A DNA stretch of 64,000 nt from CBDCYH01 sp965224105. Its GTDB lineage: Bacteria > Bacteroidota > Rhodothermia > Rhodothermales > JABDKH01. The translations under genes and the position numbers were made by a program. Positions 53,096-62,679 of the stretch are shown here, one piece after another (the first letter of the stretch is position 1; every line of letters starts with the position of its first letter). The notes beneath the pieces are model-generated. The model did not search any database and was not told the DNA's origin. It saw nothing but the letters and a program-made list of their open reading frames with translations. The stretch spans positions 434,001 to 498,000 of the forward strand of contig CBDCYH010000001.1 of NCBI GenBank assembly GCA_965224105.1. The letters are read 5' to 3'.

Positions 53096-54004
53096 ATGAG
53101 ACAAGCCAAACTTGTGCCCATAATCGTCCTTATCCTTTGGTTGTGCCCCAACGACATCATGGCACAGGCTGATCCAGACTATTCGGTGCTGATTGTGACC
53201 GCCCATCCTGACGATGATGCCATGTTTGCGGGTACTGTCTATCGAATTTCGCATCATCTTGGAGGCGCAGTGGACCTCGCTCTTATCACTGATGGCGCTG
53301 GCGGATATCGATATTCTACGCTGGGTGAAGCTGTATACGGCATCAACCTGACCGACTCCGCGACTGCAGCGAAATATCTTCCTGCCATTAGGAAAAAGGA
53401 GCTCATGGCCGGCGGTGATGTTGTCGGCATCCGTAATTACTTCTTCCTTGACCAACCCGACGCCGGATATACGCTGGATCCCGAACCATTCCTTTCAGGA
53501 ACAGTCTGGGATTCACAGTTTGTACGCGACCGTCTTTCGGAAATCATCCGAAACAACAACTATGACTTTATCTTTGCGTTGCTGCCCAGGGCCGAGACGC
53601 ATGGACACCACAAAGCAGCAACGATATTCGCAGTTCAGGCCGTAGCCACTCTGGGCGAAGAGAAACCCGTCGTACTGGGAGCCTGGATATCATCGAAAGA
53701 AGCCGATGCCGAGCCCATTGCTTTCAGCATGCTGGACGGATATCCTGAGACCAGGACACCGGCTGATTCTTCCAACTTCCAGTTTGACAGGACTGCCGCA
53801 TTCGGGCTGAATGGTAGGCTGAATTACAAGATTGTTTCCAACTGGGTTATCGCGGAACACAAGAGTCAGGGAACCATGCAACTCCTGGTCAACAGAGGTG
53901 ACGTTGAGGAATACTGGGTGCTCGGTGCCTGGACTGAAGATGGGCTGGACCGTGCTGACGAACTTTTTCGAAAGCTGTCAACGCCCTGGATAACCAACGA
54001 CTGA
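53096..54004 (+). CDS. PIG-L/LmbE family deacetylase, exported
   Basis: 302 residues from the ATG at 53096, giving a proper signal peptide (MRQAKLVPIIVLILW then LCPNDIMAQA); ATG 53048 would add a poor leader. The zinc-binding start VTAHPDDDAMFAGT (AHPDD) is clear, with ALLPRAETHGHHKAATIFA as the second metal motif. The family deacetylates N-acetyl sugars such as GlcNAc in glycolipids or thiols. Export points to a cell-surface or degradative role. The stop is followed after 1 bp by tRNA-Pro on the other strand. Confidence 0.85.
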   Translation: MRQAKLVPIIVLILWLCPNDIMAQADPDYSVLIVTAHPDDDAMFAGTVYRISHHLGGAVDLALITDGAGGYRYSTLGEAVYGINLTDSATAAKYLPAIRKKELMAGGDVVGIRNYFFLDQPDAGYTLDPEPFLSGTVWDSQFVRDRLSEIIRNNNYDFIFALLPRAETHGHHKAATIFAVQAVATLGEEKPVVLGAWISSKEADAEPIAFSMLDGYPETRTPADSSNFQFDRTAAFGLNGRLNYKIVSNWVIAEHKSQGTMQLLVNRGDVEEYWVLGAWTEDGLDRADELFRKLSTPWITND

Positions 54005-54005
54005 G

Positions 54006-54079
54006 TCGGGACGGCGGGATTTGAACCCACGACCCCTTGCACCCCATGCAAGTGCGCTACCGGACTGCGCCACGTCCCG
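54006..54079 (-). tRNA. tRNA-Pro (anticodon GGG)
   Basis: A 74-base cloverleaf read on the minus strand: acceptor stem CGGGACG with CGTCCCG, D-arm region TGGCGCAGTCCGGTAGCGC, anticodon stem CTTGC/GCAAG with loop ATGGGGT giving anticodon GGG (reads CCC, CCU), T-arm with GGTTCAAATCC, discriminator A. The CCA end is not encoded. It lies between the deacetylase stop (54004) and the MerR gene end (54082). Confidence 0.95.
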
Positions 54080-54081
54080 AA

Positions 54082-54411
54082 TTAGATCTTCTCCAGTAAT
54101 TCCTCGAGAAACTGTCTAAGCTCAACCAGTTCTTTTTTGAACGAATCATCACCAACCGAGATCTCTTCGCCGCTCTGGATCACCCTCCGCGCACCTTCGA
54201 TCGTATACTTCTCAACACGAAGCAAATGGTGAATCTTAGCAATCAGGTCAATATCAACCTGGCGATAGGTGCGGCGTCCAGCCTTATTCTTCTTCGGTCT
54301 TAACTCCTTGAACTCGTTTTCCCAGTATCGAAGCACATGCGCTTCTACGTCGAAGATCTTCGCGACCTCGCTAATCGAGTAATACAGTTTCTTGATCCCG
54401 TTGTCTCCCAT
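54082..54411 (-). CDS. MerR-family transcriptional regulator
   Basis: 109 residues. The winged helix-turn-helix (about 8-75) has the family signature LYYSISEVAKIFDVEAHVLR then YWENEFKELRPKKNKAGRRT. A C-terminal coiled region follows (KKELVELRQFLEELLEKI) with no effector-binding domain, as in short regulators that often sit near envelope genes in Bacteroidota. Ligand unknown. The next minus-strand gene upstream begins at 55009. Confidence 0.9.
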   Translation of the reverse strand: MGDNGIKKLYYSISEVAKIFDVEAHVLRYWENEFKELRPKKNKAGRRTYRQVDIDLIAKIHHLLRVEKYTIEGARRVIQSGEEISVGDDSFKKELVELRQFLEELLEKI

Positions 54412-54502
54412 AATGATGAGATAGGATAGCTCATTAACAACCTTGCGTGAAGGTAGGCCCGGCCAGATGGAAAAACAACGGTTTTATTCCAATTTTTGAC
54501 GA

Positions 54503-55009
54503 TCACTCGTCCACCTGGGGAGATTCCTCCATCGCCGGGAAATATTGATGTATGCGATCCCAGGTCGCTGGCAACAGCGGCGCAACGACTTTGTAGAGTA
54601 CGGACTCGGAACGGACGGATTCTTTAGGAAAGTCGGCATAACCAAGGGCGAGAAAAAATATGCTGAGCAGGAGTCCCACCTTGAACATACCTGCTCCCGC
54701 CCCGAGGATGCGATTCACCGATGTTAACTTGAATGCCGTTAGAACTGATTCGAAGACCTTGACCCCAATCCAGAACAGGATCTGTACTCCGGCAAGCACC
54801 GCTATGAAGCCGATAATAGGAGCCAACTGTGGTCCAGCACCTATCATGGGGCCTATAACTGACCCAACTCCCCCCATCAAATTAAGCGCCGCCACCAAGC
54901 CAACGAGAATACTAGCAACACTCGCAACCTGCTTGACGACACCGGTTGTGAAACCATGCACCATCCCAGAGATGAGTGCGAATCCGATCAGGAGGTCTAG
55001 CGTACTCAT
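54503..55009 (-). CDS. CvpA-family membrane protein
   Basis: 168 residues, four hydrophobic helices starting LDLLIGFALISGMVHGFTTG and ending GLLLSIFFLALGYADF, typical of the colicin V production (CvpA) family. The conserved LTSVNRILGAGAGMFKVGL fits the family core. The C-terminus is soluble. Its molecular role is not settled; in other bacteria it affects biofilm and envelope functions. It lies 4 bp downstream of the YqeY gene. Confidence 0.87.
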   Translation of the reverse strand: MSTLDLLIGFALISGMVHGFTTGVVKQVASVASILVGLVAALNLMGGVGSVIGPMIGAGPQLAPIIGFIAVLAGVQILFWIGVKVFESVLTAFKLTSVNRILGAGAGMFKVGLLLSIFFLALGYADFPKESVRSESVLYKVVAPLLPATWDRIHQYFPAMEESPQVDE

Positions 55010-55013
55010 GAGC

Positions 55014-55466
55014 CTATTGTTTCAAGAAAGAAGAAACCTGCTGCTGGACGCGTTTGCCATCCGCCTTGCCTTGCAACTGCTGCATGGCGGCACCCATGAC
55101 ACGACCCATGTCTTTCATACTTGATGCCCCAAGTTGATCAATGACTGCAGCAACCGCATCCGCAAGCTCCTCATCCGACATCTGCGTTGGAAGGTATTCA
55201 GCAAGAATCGCAAGCTCCTCAGCTTCACGTTCTGCCAGTTCGGCCCTTCCCGCTTCTATGTACCGCTCACGAGCCTCGGTTCTCTGCTTGCTCTGCCGCT
55301 GAAGGATTTTGAGAATCTGATCATCGGTCAACGCTTCCGACTGCCCTGACTTCTCAAGCTTTTGGATATCTGTCGTCACCAATCGCAAAGTCCGCAACCG
55401 CACATCATCGCGATTCTTCATCGCAACGCGTAGGTCTTCTAGGATCTTCGTCTGGACGGCTGACAT
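55014..55466 (-). CDS. GatB/YqeY-domain protein
   Basis: 150 residues from the ATG at 55466 (GTG 55469 is adjacent). Typical YqeY: LEDLRVAMKNRDDVRLRTLR at the start, EREAEELAILAEYLPTQMSDEEL and AVIDQLGASSMKDMGRVMGA in the C-terminal half. It resembles the tail domain of the amidotransferase GatB and may bind tRNA, though its role is unproven. CvpA follows it. Confidence 0.92.
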   Translation of the reverse strand: MSAVQTKILEDLRVAMKNRDDVRLRTLRLVTTDIQKLEKSGQSEALTDDQILKILQRQSKQRTEARERYIEAGRAELAEREAEELAILAEYLPTQMSDEELADAVAAVIDQLGASSMKDMGRVMGAAMQQLQGKADGKRVQQQVSSFLKQ

Positions 55467-55539
55467 CACGAGTCTTGGTAATTTCGGCGTTGGTCAAGAT
55501 ACGAAGCCTGACTCGTCCGAGTTTCGCGATTTCAAGGCC

Positions 55540-56328
55540 CTATTTAAGTATTAGCCGAATGGCAAATAGCCCGATACCTGCCTGCATAACGCCCAGCGCA
55601 GCAGCAGAGTAGTTGTCGTAACGTTGGAATCCGCCTTCAAGTGCAGGATCGCCGGTCTTGGCGTATTGGTCAAACCTCTCGTCTGCTTCGAACTTATAAT
55701 GCACAGCAAGGGCACCCGCGATTGCGGCTGTAGACAGAGCAGCAATGTCTATCCACCTTCGAGGTTTTCGCGACCCGTCCTCTATCACCATTGAATAGGG
55801 CGCTGGATCGGTTTCGAGCGACTCGGAAAATGCAACAAATGCTCGGTTCCAAATTTGCGTCTGAGCGAGTTCAACTCTCTCTTGCGCAAAACCGGAGTGT
55901 TCGAGTTCGAATAGCCGGACACTTTCTGGCGAAGAGAAACGGAGCGGCGTGTCGCCAACGTACTCCCTCGCACCTCCCGCATCAACAGCGTAGACACGTG
56001 CGCCAAACGGCAGGCTGTCAATGAAAAAGTAATAATCGAAATTCGCGGTGATCGAAGCGCTGTCACCCACAAACTCCATGGGGAATACAACTGCATCAAT
56101 AGTCCAACTATACGCTGGCTCCGGGCGTACTATTATGTTCTGAACGGAACGGTTAATCGTATAGCTGCCGTGATCCGCTGTTCCGACAAAGACCGAGTCT
56201 GCAAAAACAAGTGCTTTAGAATAATTCGATTCCACGACCAGAAAGGTAGTGGAATCAGTTTTCTGAGCTGCCGCGGGAAAGGCAACGAAAAGCAACAGAA
56301 CGAATTGATAAATGTGTCTACGTCTCAT
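55540..56328 (-). CDS. exported protein with PEGA-like repeats, unknown function
   Basis: 262 residues from the ATG at 56328, which overlaps the previous gene's TGA (ATGA). A signal peptide (HIYQFVLLLFVAFPAAAQ) is followed by two beta modules like PEGA domains (VFADSVFVGTADHGSYTI; FGARVYAVDAGGAREYVGDT), a linker, and a C-terminal helix pair (RWIDIAALSTAAIAGALAVHY and AAALGVMQAGIGLFAIRLIL). It is anchored or attached to a membrane and accompanies the BamB-like and Omp85-like genes. I do not recognise a named family. Confidence 0.72.
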   Translation of the reverse strand: MRRRHIYQFVLLLFVAFPAAAQKTDSTTFLVVESNYSKALVFADSVFVGTADHGSYTINRSVQNIIVRPEPAYSWTIDAVVFPMEFVGDSASITANFDYYFFIDSLPFGARVYAVDAGGAREYVGDTPLRFSSPESVRLFELEHSGFAQERVELAQTQIWNRAFVAFSESLETDPAPYSMVIEDGSRKPRRWIDIAALSTAAIAGALAVHYKFEADERFDQYAKTGDPALEGGFQRYDNYSAAALGVMQAGIGLFAIRLILK

Positions 56329-57476
56329 TCGTCCCCGCCGATGTAGCCAAAACAATAGATGTTTCGCGGTTCGGCAAGGGCTACAACTTTATTGTCAACG
56401 GCGATCATCGCCGACTTGACCCTGCCCTTTAGTGTATCCGCCCAGATAATCTCACCGGTGCCGCGATCAAGCCGGACCACCCTTCTATCCATAACTCCGA
56501 CAAAAACGGATGCGGGTGTCAGCAGCGGCACACCATTAATTGCCTCCGAGAGATTTTCTGACCAGCCTAGATCACCATCTGCCGAAATCGAAAAGACCCG
56601 ACCATTTGAAGCACCGAATACAACAGTTCCATTCGCTACCGCGGGTCCTGTTAGACGGACGTCTCGATTGCCCAAGACTTCAGTCCACGCCAAATCTCCA
56701 TTAGACAACTCTATGGCAACGGCACTCCCTCGTGTTGTTCCGGCATAGACTCGATTGCCGTCTGTGGCAAGGCTCGAATAAACAGGTTGACCAATGTCGG
56801 TAGACCAAACAATCCTCCCATCGTTTACATCAATCGCTGTGATTACTCCGAACTTGTTTGCGATAACAAATCTTCCGTTGGATTCAACCGGGTCGGACCG
56901 AAACCCGCCGTCTATCTCTACCTCCCATTCCACCTCACCGTTTGTAATATTTGCTGATGTAACAACTCCATCCGTCGAAGCATACAGGACACTTTCATCA
57001 ACAATCGTCAATGCCAAATCGACGGGGGTGCCTCGATGACGCCAGATGGTGTCGCCTGTCCTCAAGTTGATAGCCTTTATCCCCCTTCCTTTGCGAGATG
57101 AGATAGGGACGATTAAGGTGCCCGTGGATGATATGGCGAGCCCCCCGTTAATTGCGTCCCCGAGTCCATCCATCGCCTCTCTCTTTCCCGAGTTAATGTT
57201 TACAACATGGACTTCTCCTTTCCTTGTCCCAACAATTAGGTTGCCATCGACAAGTATTGGTGAGCCCGGACCGAACGCCCCACCCGAGTTATAATTCCAG
57301 ACCTGGGACAACTCTCTATCGGGCTCGGTATTCGCGACTGATGTTCTTTGATTGGAACCGTACGCCGTAGACCATGACGTGCTATCTGAAAAGGAAATAT
57401 CCTTGAGTCTTAGACTGGAGCAGCTTGAAACTGCAACCGCTAAGCATAAAGGCATTACCATCCTGTAAACCAGCAT
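56325..57476 (-). CDS. PQQ-type beta-propeller lipoprotein, BamB-like
   Basis: 383 residues from the ATG at 57476. The lipobox is VAVSSC (the Cys of CSSLRLKD would be lipidated after signal cleavage). About eight beta-propeller blades follow (GEVHVVNINSGKR, GDTIWRHRGTPVDLA, GRIVWSTDIGQPVYS, GEIIWADTLKGRVKS). BamB assists outer-membrane protein insertion by the BAM complex, and this protein resembles it in fold and lipidation. The overlap with the Omp85-like gene (TGATG) suggests a functional pair. Residual possibility: a general PQQ-repeat sensor. Confidence 0.8.
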   Translation of the reverse strand: MLVYRMVMPLCLAVAVSSCSSLRLKDISFSDSTSWSTAYGSNQRTSVANTEPDRELSQVWNYNSGGAFGPGSPILVDGNLIVGTRKGEVHVVNINSGKREAMDGLGDAINGGLAISSTGTLIVPISSRKGRGIKAINLRTGDTIWRHRGTPVDLALTIVDESVLYASTDGVVTSANITNGEVEWEVEIDGGFRSDPVESNGRFVIANKFGVITAIDVNDGRIVWSTDIGQPVYSSLATDGNRVYAGTTRGSAVAIELSNGDLAWTEVLGNRDVRLTGPAVANGTVVFGASNGRVFSISADGDLGWSENLSEAINGVPLLTPASVFVGVMDRRVVRLDRGTGEIIWADTLKGRVKSAMIAVDNKVVALAEPRNIYCFGYIGGDE

Positions 57477-60466
57477 CAGAAGTCCCACCCAAAGAAAAAC
57501 TGTCGGAAAAACTTATCCCGGTCTTTGAACCCGTCCCGGTACCTGTATCCAAGGTCGTATCGAAGCACGAATCCGCCAAAAAGATTTAGACGTAGACCAA
57601 CGCCGGTGGCGCCGAGTGTGTCGCCAGCATAGATTTCGGGAATTGCTTCTGAATAGGAATTATTCCACGCGTGCGCCGCATCAAAAAAGAGAGCTCCTCG
57701 CAAGTTGACCACGCCAAATGGTGCGAGGATTGGTGTCAACAAGTAGGGTGCATTTACAATTGGGAATCTTAATTCATGCGAGGTGAACCACATCTTTTCG
57801 CCACGCACTCGAAATAAGCGGTATCCCCTTAAGTCCCAACTTCCTCCTAGCACCCACAGTCGCGCCTCTCGCCCTTCATTCCAGTGACCCATTACCCTGG
57901 ATGCAAAAGTGACACCAGGTCCCAATCTAAAGTACTTCCTCACATCTCCGTGGAGGGTGAAGTAGCTTACGTTCGAGTTCTTAATATCGGTAGTGTAAGC
58001 AGAGGTCAGGCCTGCTCGCCATCCGCTTACTGGTCCATTCCAGGAATACAACGCGGTGTCGTGAATAAGTGAAACCGAGTTTGATAAGAGCAGCGCTTGT
58101 CGTGACGTCGCATTAACTTCTTTGTCGCTCCAATTGAGTGAGGAAGAAACCTCGAGTCGTCTGAATTTTGACAACGGATAAGAAACGCTTCCAAAACCGC
58201 CGTAGACAGTTTCATAAAATACCGGTAGGTTGGCGGATGCGTCCGGATCAGTAATATCAAATCGCTGCCCCGAGAATCTATACAGACCGTAGCCATAGTT
58301 TGCCCGACGGTCCAGGTGATAGCGGGAAACAGAAAAACTCAGACTTTTGAGGAAGTCTCTCTGCGTATTGGCCGAATTGATCAGAGTCAGATACAGATAG
58401 TCGTCTCCAAGCATGTCGGAGAACGCCAGGACAGCACCCCCTACCGTTCCGAGCACCGCGCTCTGGCTAACTTGTCCCTGGGCAAGGTCAAGCTTATAGC
58501 GTTTCTTGTAGGGAAGTCCGTCAATTCCTTCGGACTGCCCAAGACTCTCGAATGCCCATTTTTCCGTATCTGGATCAACCACTACTGTGCTCCTGAACAA
58601 CGGATTAGCAAGCAGACTGTCGACATTCTGAAGCGACCGAATTCCAAAACGAAAAGCCTCGAAGGAGGAAAATATCAGACGATCATTATCCACCCATTCC
58701 GGATCGAAAATAGCCGAGCTTACGTTCGTGAGTTTAGTAAGCTGCGTTCTCACTGGATAGCTATCGACAGAAGCATCCAGTACCGTAGATGCTATGCTTC
58801 CCGACGCGTTGTCGACCGGGCCAAAATTTGCCACCCACAAATTCTGTGCATCGTATCGGCCTGATTCATCACGAACTGTGCTTGTAAAGACCAACTGCTT
58901 GCCAGTCGAATTCCACCGAGGAGCCTGATCAATGCGATCGCCATAGGTGATGTAGGACAATGCACCGGAATCTGTGTCATACTTGAAAATATTGTACGCT
59001 CCATTCTTTCCAAGATTGGTTCGGTCCGAAGAAAATGCGATTGATGCATCGTCTGGACTAAATGCCGGATCTCTATCGTCGTAATGATCGTCCGTGACCC
59101 GCTGTAAAGCCTTGGTCTCGAGGTCATAAGTGTATATGTCCGCAAATCCCGAATTGCCGATGGCGGTAAAGGCCAGCTTGTTGCCGGTGCTATTCCAATC
59201 GGGAGAGTAAACGGCGTTGAGCTGCTCGAAGCCAAAAGTGTTTGTGTGGCGGTCGGCCAACAAGTCGTATACGTGAATCACATCTCTACCACCACTTTTT
59301 GTCACAAACGCAAGACGTCCGTTCTTGGAGATCGAGATTTTGCTTTCGAAGAGATGAAAGGCCTCAAACCTGTTTGATCGTTCTCCCTTAACCAGAGGCC
59401 TTGGTTTACCCGTAGGAACGAAGTCGTTGTTCACCTCGACCTGATAAATACTGGAGTAACCTGATCGGTTAGAAACGAAATAGACCTTCTTCGTGCCGTT
59501 GGGGAAAGTGTAGAAAGCGGGCTTTGAATTGAATCCACGGCCGGCAACCGTCGACGCGATCAGGGAAGGTGCATCGATTTCTTGCCATTCCTCATAGTAC
59601 TTGGCCTTCATCCATGCCGACCATTTTTGCGAGATAATATCAAAATCCTCACCAAGGGTCATCTCGATAACTTTCTTGAAGTCGCGATGCCGCCAAAAAT
59701 TGTCGATCATGTCAAGAATGGCTTCCTCTCCATACTCCTCGCCAACAAACTTAAATATGGCCTCTCCCTGTTTGTACATCTGGAAGGTTCCAGTAATACG
59801 ATGGATGTTATCTAACGGCACGAGGTAGTTCGAGTAAACAGCATCCCGCATCACCATCTCATGATTGTAATCAGGATCACCCGACCAATATTCAGCAAGT
59901 CCTTCGGTGAACCAGAGAGGCAGAAACGTGTCTGGCACTTTCCGGTAATCGCGCATGACGCGGAGCAGCTTGTTATACGTAAAGACGTGCACAAGCTCAT
60001 GCCTTATCACACGACGGAAACGGTGGAGGTTGCCATTCGCAGGTATCACAACTCTTCCCTTGAGAAACTCAAAGAAGCCCCCTACACCGTCTGGTATGAA
60101 GCCCGGCGTAATGTTGGTCTGTTTAAAATGTAGATTGGATGAGTAGAAAATAATCGGTACGCGATTGTTGAGTGCAAAGGAGAATTTGTTTTGCAGCTCC
60201 GTGTAGGCTTCTTCGGCGAATTGTGCTCCGTTCTCTGCGAGCTCCTGCATTTCAGGGTAGTGGTAAATATCGAAATGCTCCGTATGCAGTACTTGCCACT
60301 CGAAGTTCTCGTACTGGATTTTGTTGCGACCAAAATGATAACCGTACTGGGCTATCGCGGTTCTTGGAATACACAATGGTGCGACTAGGAAGAACACCAG
60401 AAGCAAGCCGCCCACGATTACCAGACGGGATCTCAAGGCAGGCGTAGTGAGCTTTTTGACCACCAT
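57476..60466 (-). CDS. outer-membrane protein: metalloprotease, TolB-like propeller and Omp85 barrel in one chain
   Basis: 996 residues. Parts in order: signal peptide (to about 40); a gluzincin domain with HELVH (His156, Glu157, His160) and Glu188 in WFTEGLAEYWSG; WD40/TolB-like propeller repeats (about 320-600: NGRLAFVTKSGGRDVIHVYD, PDWNSTGNKLAFTAIGN, SPDDASIAFSSDRTNLGK); and an Omp85-like beta-barrel (about 700-996) ending in the aromatic FFFGWDF, a classic outer-membrane beta-signal. It overlaps the next gene by 1 bp (TGATG). A role in outer-membrane assembly or secretion is possible; the active protease site is intact, so cleavage of surface proteins is also possible. Confidence 0.83.
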   Translation of the reverse strand: MVVKKLTTPALRSRLVIVGGLLLVFFLVAPLCIPRTAIAQYGYHFGRNKIQYENFEWQVLHTEHFDIYHYPEMQELAENGAQFAEEAYTELQNKFSFALNNRVPIIFYSSNLHFKQTNITPGFIPDGVGGFFEFLKGRVVIPANGNLHRFRRVIRHELVHVFTYNKLLRVMRDYRKVPDTFLPLWFTEGLAEYWSGDPDYNHEMVMRDAVYSNYLVPLDNIHRITGTFQMYKQGEAIFKFVGEEYGEEAILDMIDNFWRHRDFKKVIEMTLGEDFDIISQKWSAWMKAKYYEEWQEIDAPSLIASTVAGRGFNSKPAFYTFPNGTKKVYFVSNRSGYSSIYQVEVNNDFVPTGKPRPLVKGERSNRFEAFHLFESKISISKNGRLAFVTKSGGRDVIHVYDLLADRHTNTFGFEQLNAVYSPDWNSTGNKLAFTAIGNSGFADIYTYDLETKALQRVTDDHYDDRDPAFSPDDASIAFSSDRTNLGKNGAYNIFKYDTDSGALSYITYGDRIDQAPRWNSTGKQLVFTSTVRDESGRYDAQNLWVANFGPVDNASGSIASTVLDASVDSYPVRTQLTKLTNVSSAIFDPEWVDNDRLIFSSFEAFRFGIRSLQNVDSLLANPLFRSTVVVDPDTEKWAFESLGQSEGIDGLPYKKRYKLDLAQGQVSQSAVLGTVGGAVLAFSDMLGDDYLYLTLINSANTQRDFLKSLSFSVSRYHLDRRANYGYGLYRFSGQRFDITDPDASANLPVFYETVYGGFGSVSYPLSKFRRLEVSSSLNWSDKEVNATSRQALLLSNSVSLIHDTALYSWNGPVSGWRAGLTSAYTTDIKNSNVSYFTLHGDVRKYFRLGPGVTFASRVMGHWNEGREARLWVLGGSWDLRGYRLFRVRGEKMWFTSHELRFPIVNAPYLLTPILAPFGVVNLRGALFFDAAHAWNNSYSEAIPEIYAGDTLGATGVGLRLNLFGGFVLRYDLGYRYRDGFKDRDKFFRQFFFGWDF

Positions 60467-60635
60467 TTAAGAGAGTTGATGTGCGATTTGCTACGAAGAG
60501 TCAATCGCCCGCGTTCCAGAAGCGAACGGGCTCAAGAAACGACATGGTGTTGCCATTTGTCCACATTTGATTCCGAACTGTATGGAAAGGTCCTCCTGCT
60601 GCTGTCACAGCGCCTCGCCAGATTAGCCAGATAAC

Positions 60636-62390
60636 CTACCCTTCCAGGATATGGTCCAGATCGAATGGATGTTCGTCAAGCCATTGATCAAGTAGCATAT
60701 GGACCTCTTCTGCTCCGCTCGCCTCAAGACAGCTGTTCGCGAGCTCGACCGCACTTTTATGGTCAATGGCGCGTATCATTCTTTTCATTTCGGGCAGGAA
60801 TGTGGCAGATGCGCTTAGCTCGGTGATCCCCAGTCCCAACAATACGGGTAGATTCTTTGAATTGCCCGCCATCTCCCCGCAAATACTGATCGGCTTCTTA
60901 AGGGCTTTAGCCGTTTCTACGAGTCTGCTAATCGTTAGGAGTACTGCCGGATGGAGCTCGTCATACAAACCGGAAACAAGGTCATTCCCCCTATCAACCG
61001 CGAGGATGTATTGCGTCAGGTCGTTCGTCCCGATTGATAGAAAATCGACAAGCTCACCGATCTGATCTGCAAGCACAGCGGCCGCCGGCACCTCAATCAT
61101 CGCGCCGATTTGCACTGATTCGTCAAAGGGTATCCCAGACTGTGACAATTCATCTTTCACGTCATCAACGACTGTCAGAAAATCTTGCATTTCATTGACC
61201 GTCGTAACCATGGGAACCATGATTCGAATGTTCTTACTCTGACTGGCTCGAAGGATTGCGCGCAGCTGAGGGCGAAGCAGATCCGGTTTATCAAGCAATA
61301 CCCTCAGTCCTCTCCATCCCAGGAACGGATTGTGCTCGCGATGGGCCAAAGGAAGTACTTTGTCTCCTCCAAGGTCAAACACCCTTATCGTCAACTCGTC
61401 GGGTTTGAGGGATTCAGCAAAGGTTCTGTAGACATCGTATTGTGCGTGCTCATCAATAGATAACCTCCCCTCCATTAGAAAGAGAATTTCGCTCCGAAAG
61501 AGACCCACACCTTCTGCTCCTTTTGATTGAAGGGAGTCTATCTCCGAACGAAGCTCGATATTCGCCCGGAGTTTGATATTTCTACCATCGATAGTGGTAG
61601 CAGGCAAACCGACAACTTCAGACTGTCGATCAACTACCTCCAGATACCTGTCATGAAGAATCGAATATCGCTCAATAGCGGCCTCTTCCGGATTGACGAT
61701 AACCACCCCATGAAGTGCATCAACAATTACATGATCGCCGGTCGATACACTTGCGCACGCAGAATGCAGACCGACAACCAGCGGCACGTTAAGAGACCTC
61801 GCCATTATGGAGACATGAGATGTCGCACCACCGTAATCGAGGCAGCAACCGCGGACGCCGCGTCTGCTAAAAAGAATTATATCAGCCGCAGAGAGATTCT
61901 GAGCGAACACGATACTGTTACTGTCGATAGCCGAAAGAAACTTTCTCTTTTGGATGTGATGGATGATTCGATCCTGTACATCCTGTAAATCGGCGGACCT
62001 CTCCCGCAGATAGTCCGAACCGCTCGCCTCTAGTCTCCGGCGATGCTTGGACATCACAGATCGGACAGCCACGTCTGCACCTAATCCCTTCTCCGAAATG
62101 AGATTGGTAACCTCTACCAGCAGTGACTCATCGCCCAACATCATTATCTGCGCTTCAAAAATGGCTGCTGATTCGGAACCCAATTTTTCGTGGGTGACCG
62201 CGACAATTTTCCGTAGGTCGCGTTCTGCGCGTCCTAGCGCTTCCGTGAACCGCGCGACCTCACCTTCGACGTCAGCGGGGGTGTAGTTTTCTGCAACCTG
62301 ATCTTCACGCGTATAGACGTAAGCCGGACCGATTGATATGCCAGGGGCTCCGGGAATCCCCTTGAAAATGGACTGTTGCTTCGCGGTCAT
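60636..62390 (-). CDS. ptsI: PTS enzyme I (phosphoenolpyruvate-protein phosphotransferase)
   Basis: The start at 62390 gives 584 residues (family about 575); an upstream in-frame extension is rejected because it overlaps HPr. The phospho-histidine is His192 in GGATSHVSIMARSLNVP. The C-terminal PEP-binding domain has GAEGVGLFRSEILFL, DLGGDKVLPLAHR, ILRASQSKNIRIMVPMVTTV and ISICGEMAGNSKNLPVLLGL. It passes phosphate from PEP to HPr. No EII permease is in the window, so it may serve regulation or transporters elsewhere. It is 10 bp from ptsH. Confidence 0.95.
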   Translation of the reverse strand: MTAKQQSIFKGIPGAPGISIGPAYVYTREDQVAENYTPADVEGEVARFTEALGRAERDLRKIVAVTHEKLGSESAAIFEAQIMMLGDESLLVEVTNLISEKGLGADVAVRSVMSKHRRRLEASGSDYLRERSADLQDVQDRIIHHIQKRKFLSAIDSNSIVFAQNLSAADIILFSRRGVRGCCLDYGGATSHVSIMARSLNVPLVVGLHSACASVSTGDHVIVDALHGVVIVNPEEAAIERYSILHDRYLEVVDRQSEVVGLPATTIDGRNIKLRANIELRSEIDSLQSKGAEGVGLFRSEILFLMEGRLSIDEHAQYDVYRTFAESLKPDELTIRVFDLGGDKVLPLAHREHNPFLGWRGLRVLLDKPDLLRPQLRAILRASQSKNIRIMVPMVTTVNEMQDFLTVVDDVKDELSQSGIPFDESVQIGAMIEVPAAAVLADQIGELVDFLSIGTNDLTQYILAVDRGNDLVSGLYDELHPAVLLTISRLVETAKALKKPISICGEMAGNSKNLPVLLGLGITELSASATFLPEMKRMIRAIDHKSAVELANSCLEASGAEEVHMLLDQWLDEHPFDLDHILEG

Positions 62391-62400
62391 TGCTTGCTCG

Positions 62401-62670
62401 CTAAAGTTCTTCGCCGAACCCTGACGCAAATAAGTCACATATCGCCTGAGCAGCTTCTTCTTCGTCTGGACCATCAAACGAAAGGTTTAGCTCTGCACCT
62501 TGTTCAGCCGCAAGTGTCATCACACCGATAATACTTTTGCCGTTAATCTCGTATCCGTCTTTCTCGATGAGAAACTTGGATTCGAACTTGGACGCCGCAC
62601 GGACAATCATTGATGCGGGTCTCGTATGTATTCCCGCACGGTTTACGACCTTGACTATTTTCTCAACCAT
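62401..62670 (-). CDS. ptsH: HPr phosphocarrier protein
   Basis: 89 residues. The active histidine is His15 (RAGIHTRPAS), and Ser46 lies in GKSIIGVMTLAAEQGAEL, the site that HPr kinase can phosphorylate in other bacteria. Length and sequence are typical. It is cotranscribed between the polyprenyl synthase (9-bp gap) and ptsI. Confidence 0.94.
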   Translation of the reverse strand: MVEKIVKVVNRAGIHTRPASMIVRAASKFESKFLIEKDGYEINGKSIIGVMTLAAEQGAELNLSFDGPDEEEAAQAICDLFASGFGEEL

Positions 62671-62679
62671 AATTTCCGA

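Noticed and set aside
60467..60635. Small gene or RNA between ptsI and the Omp85-like gene
   Set aside because: The 169-bp gap shows no start-plus-frame of worth, no stable hairpin with T-run and no tRNA fold.
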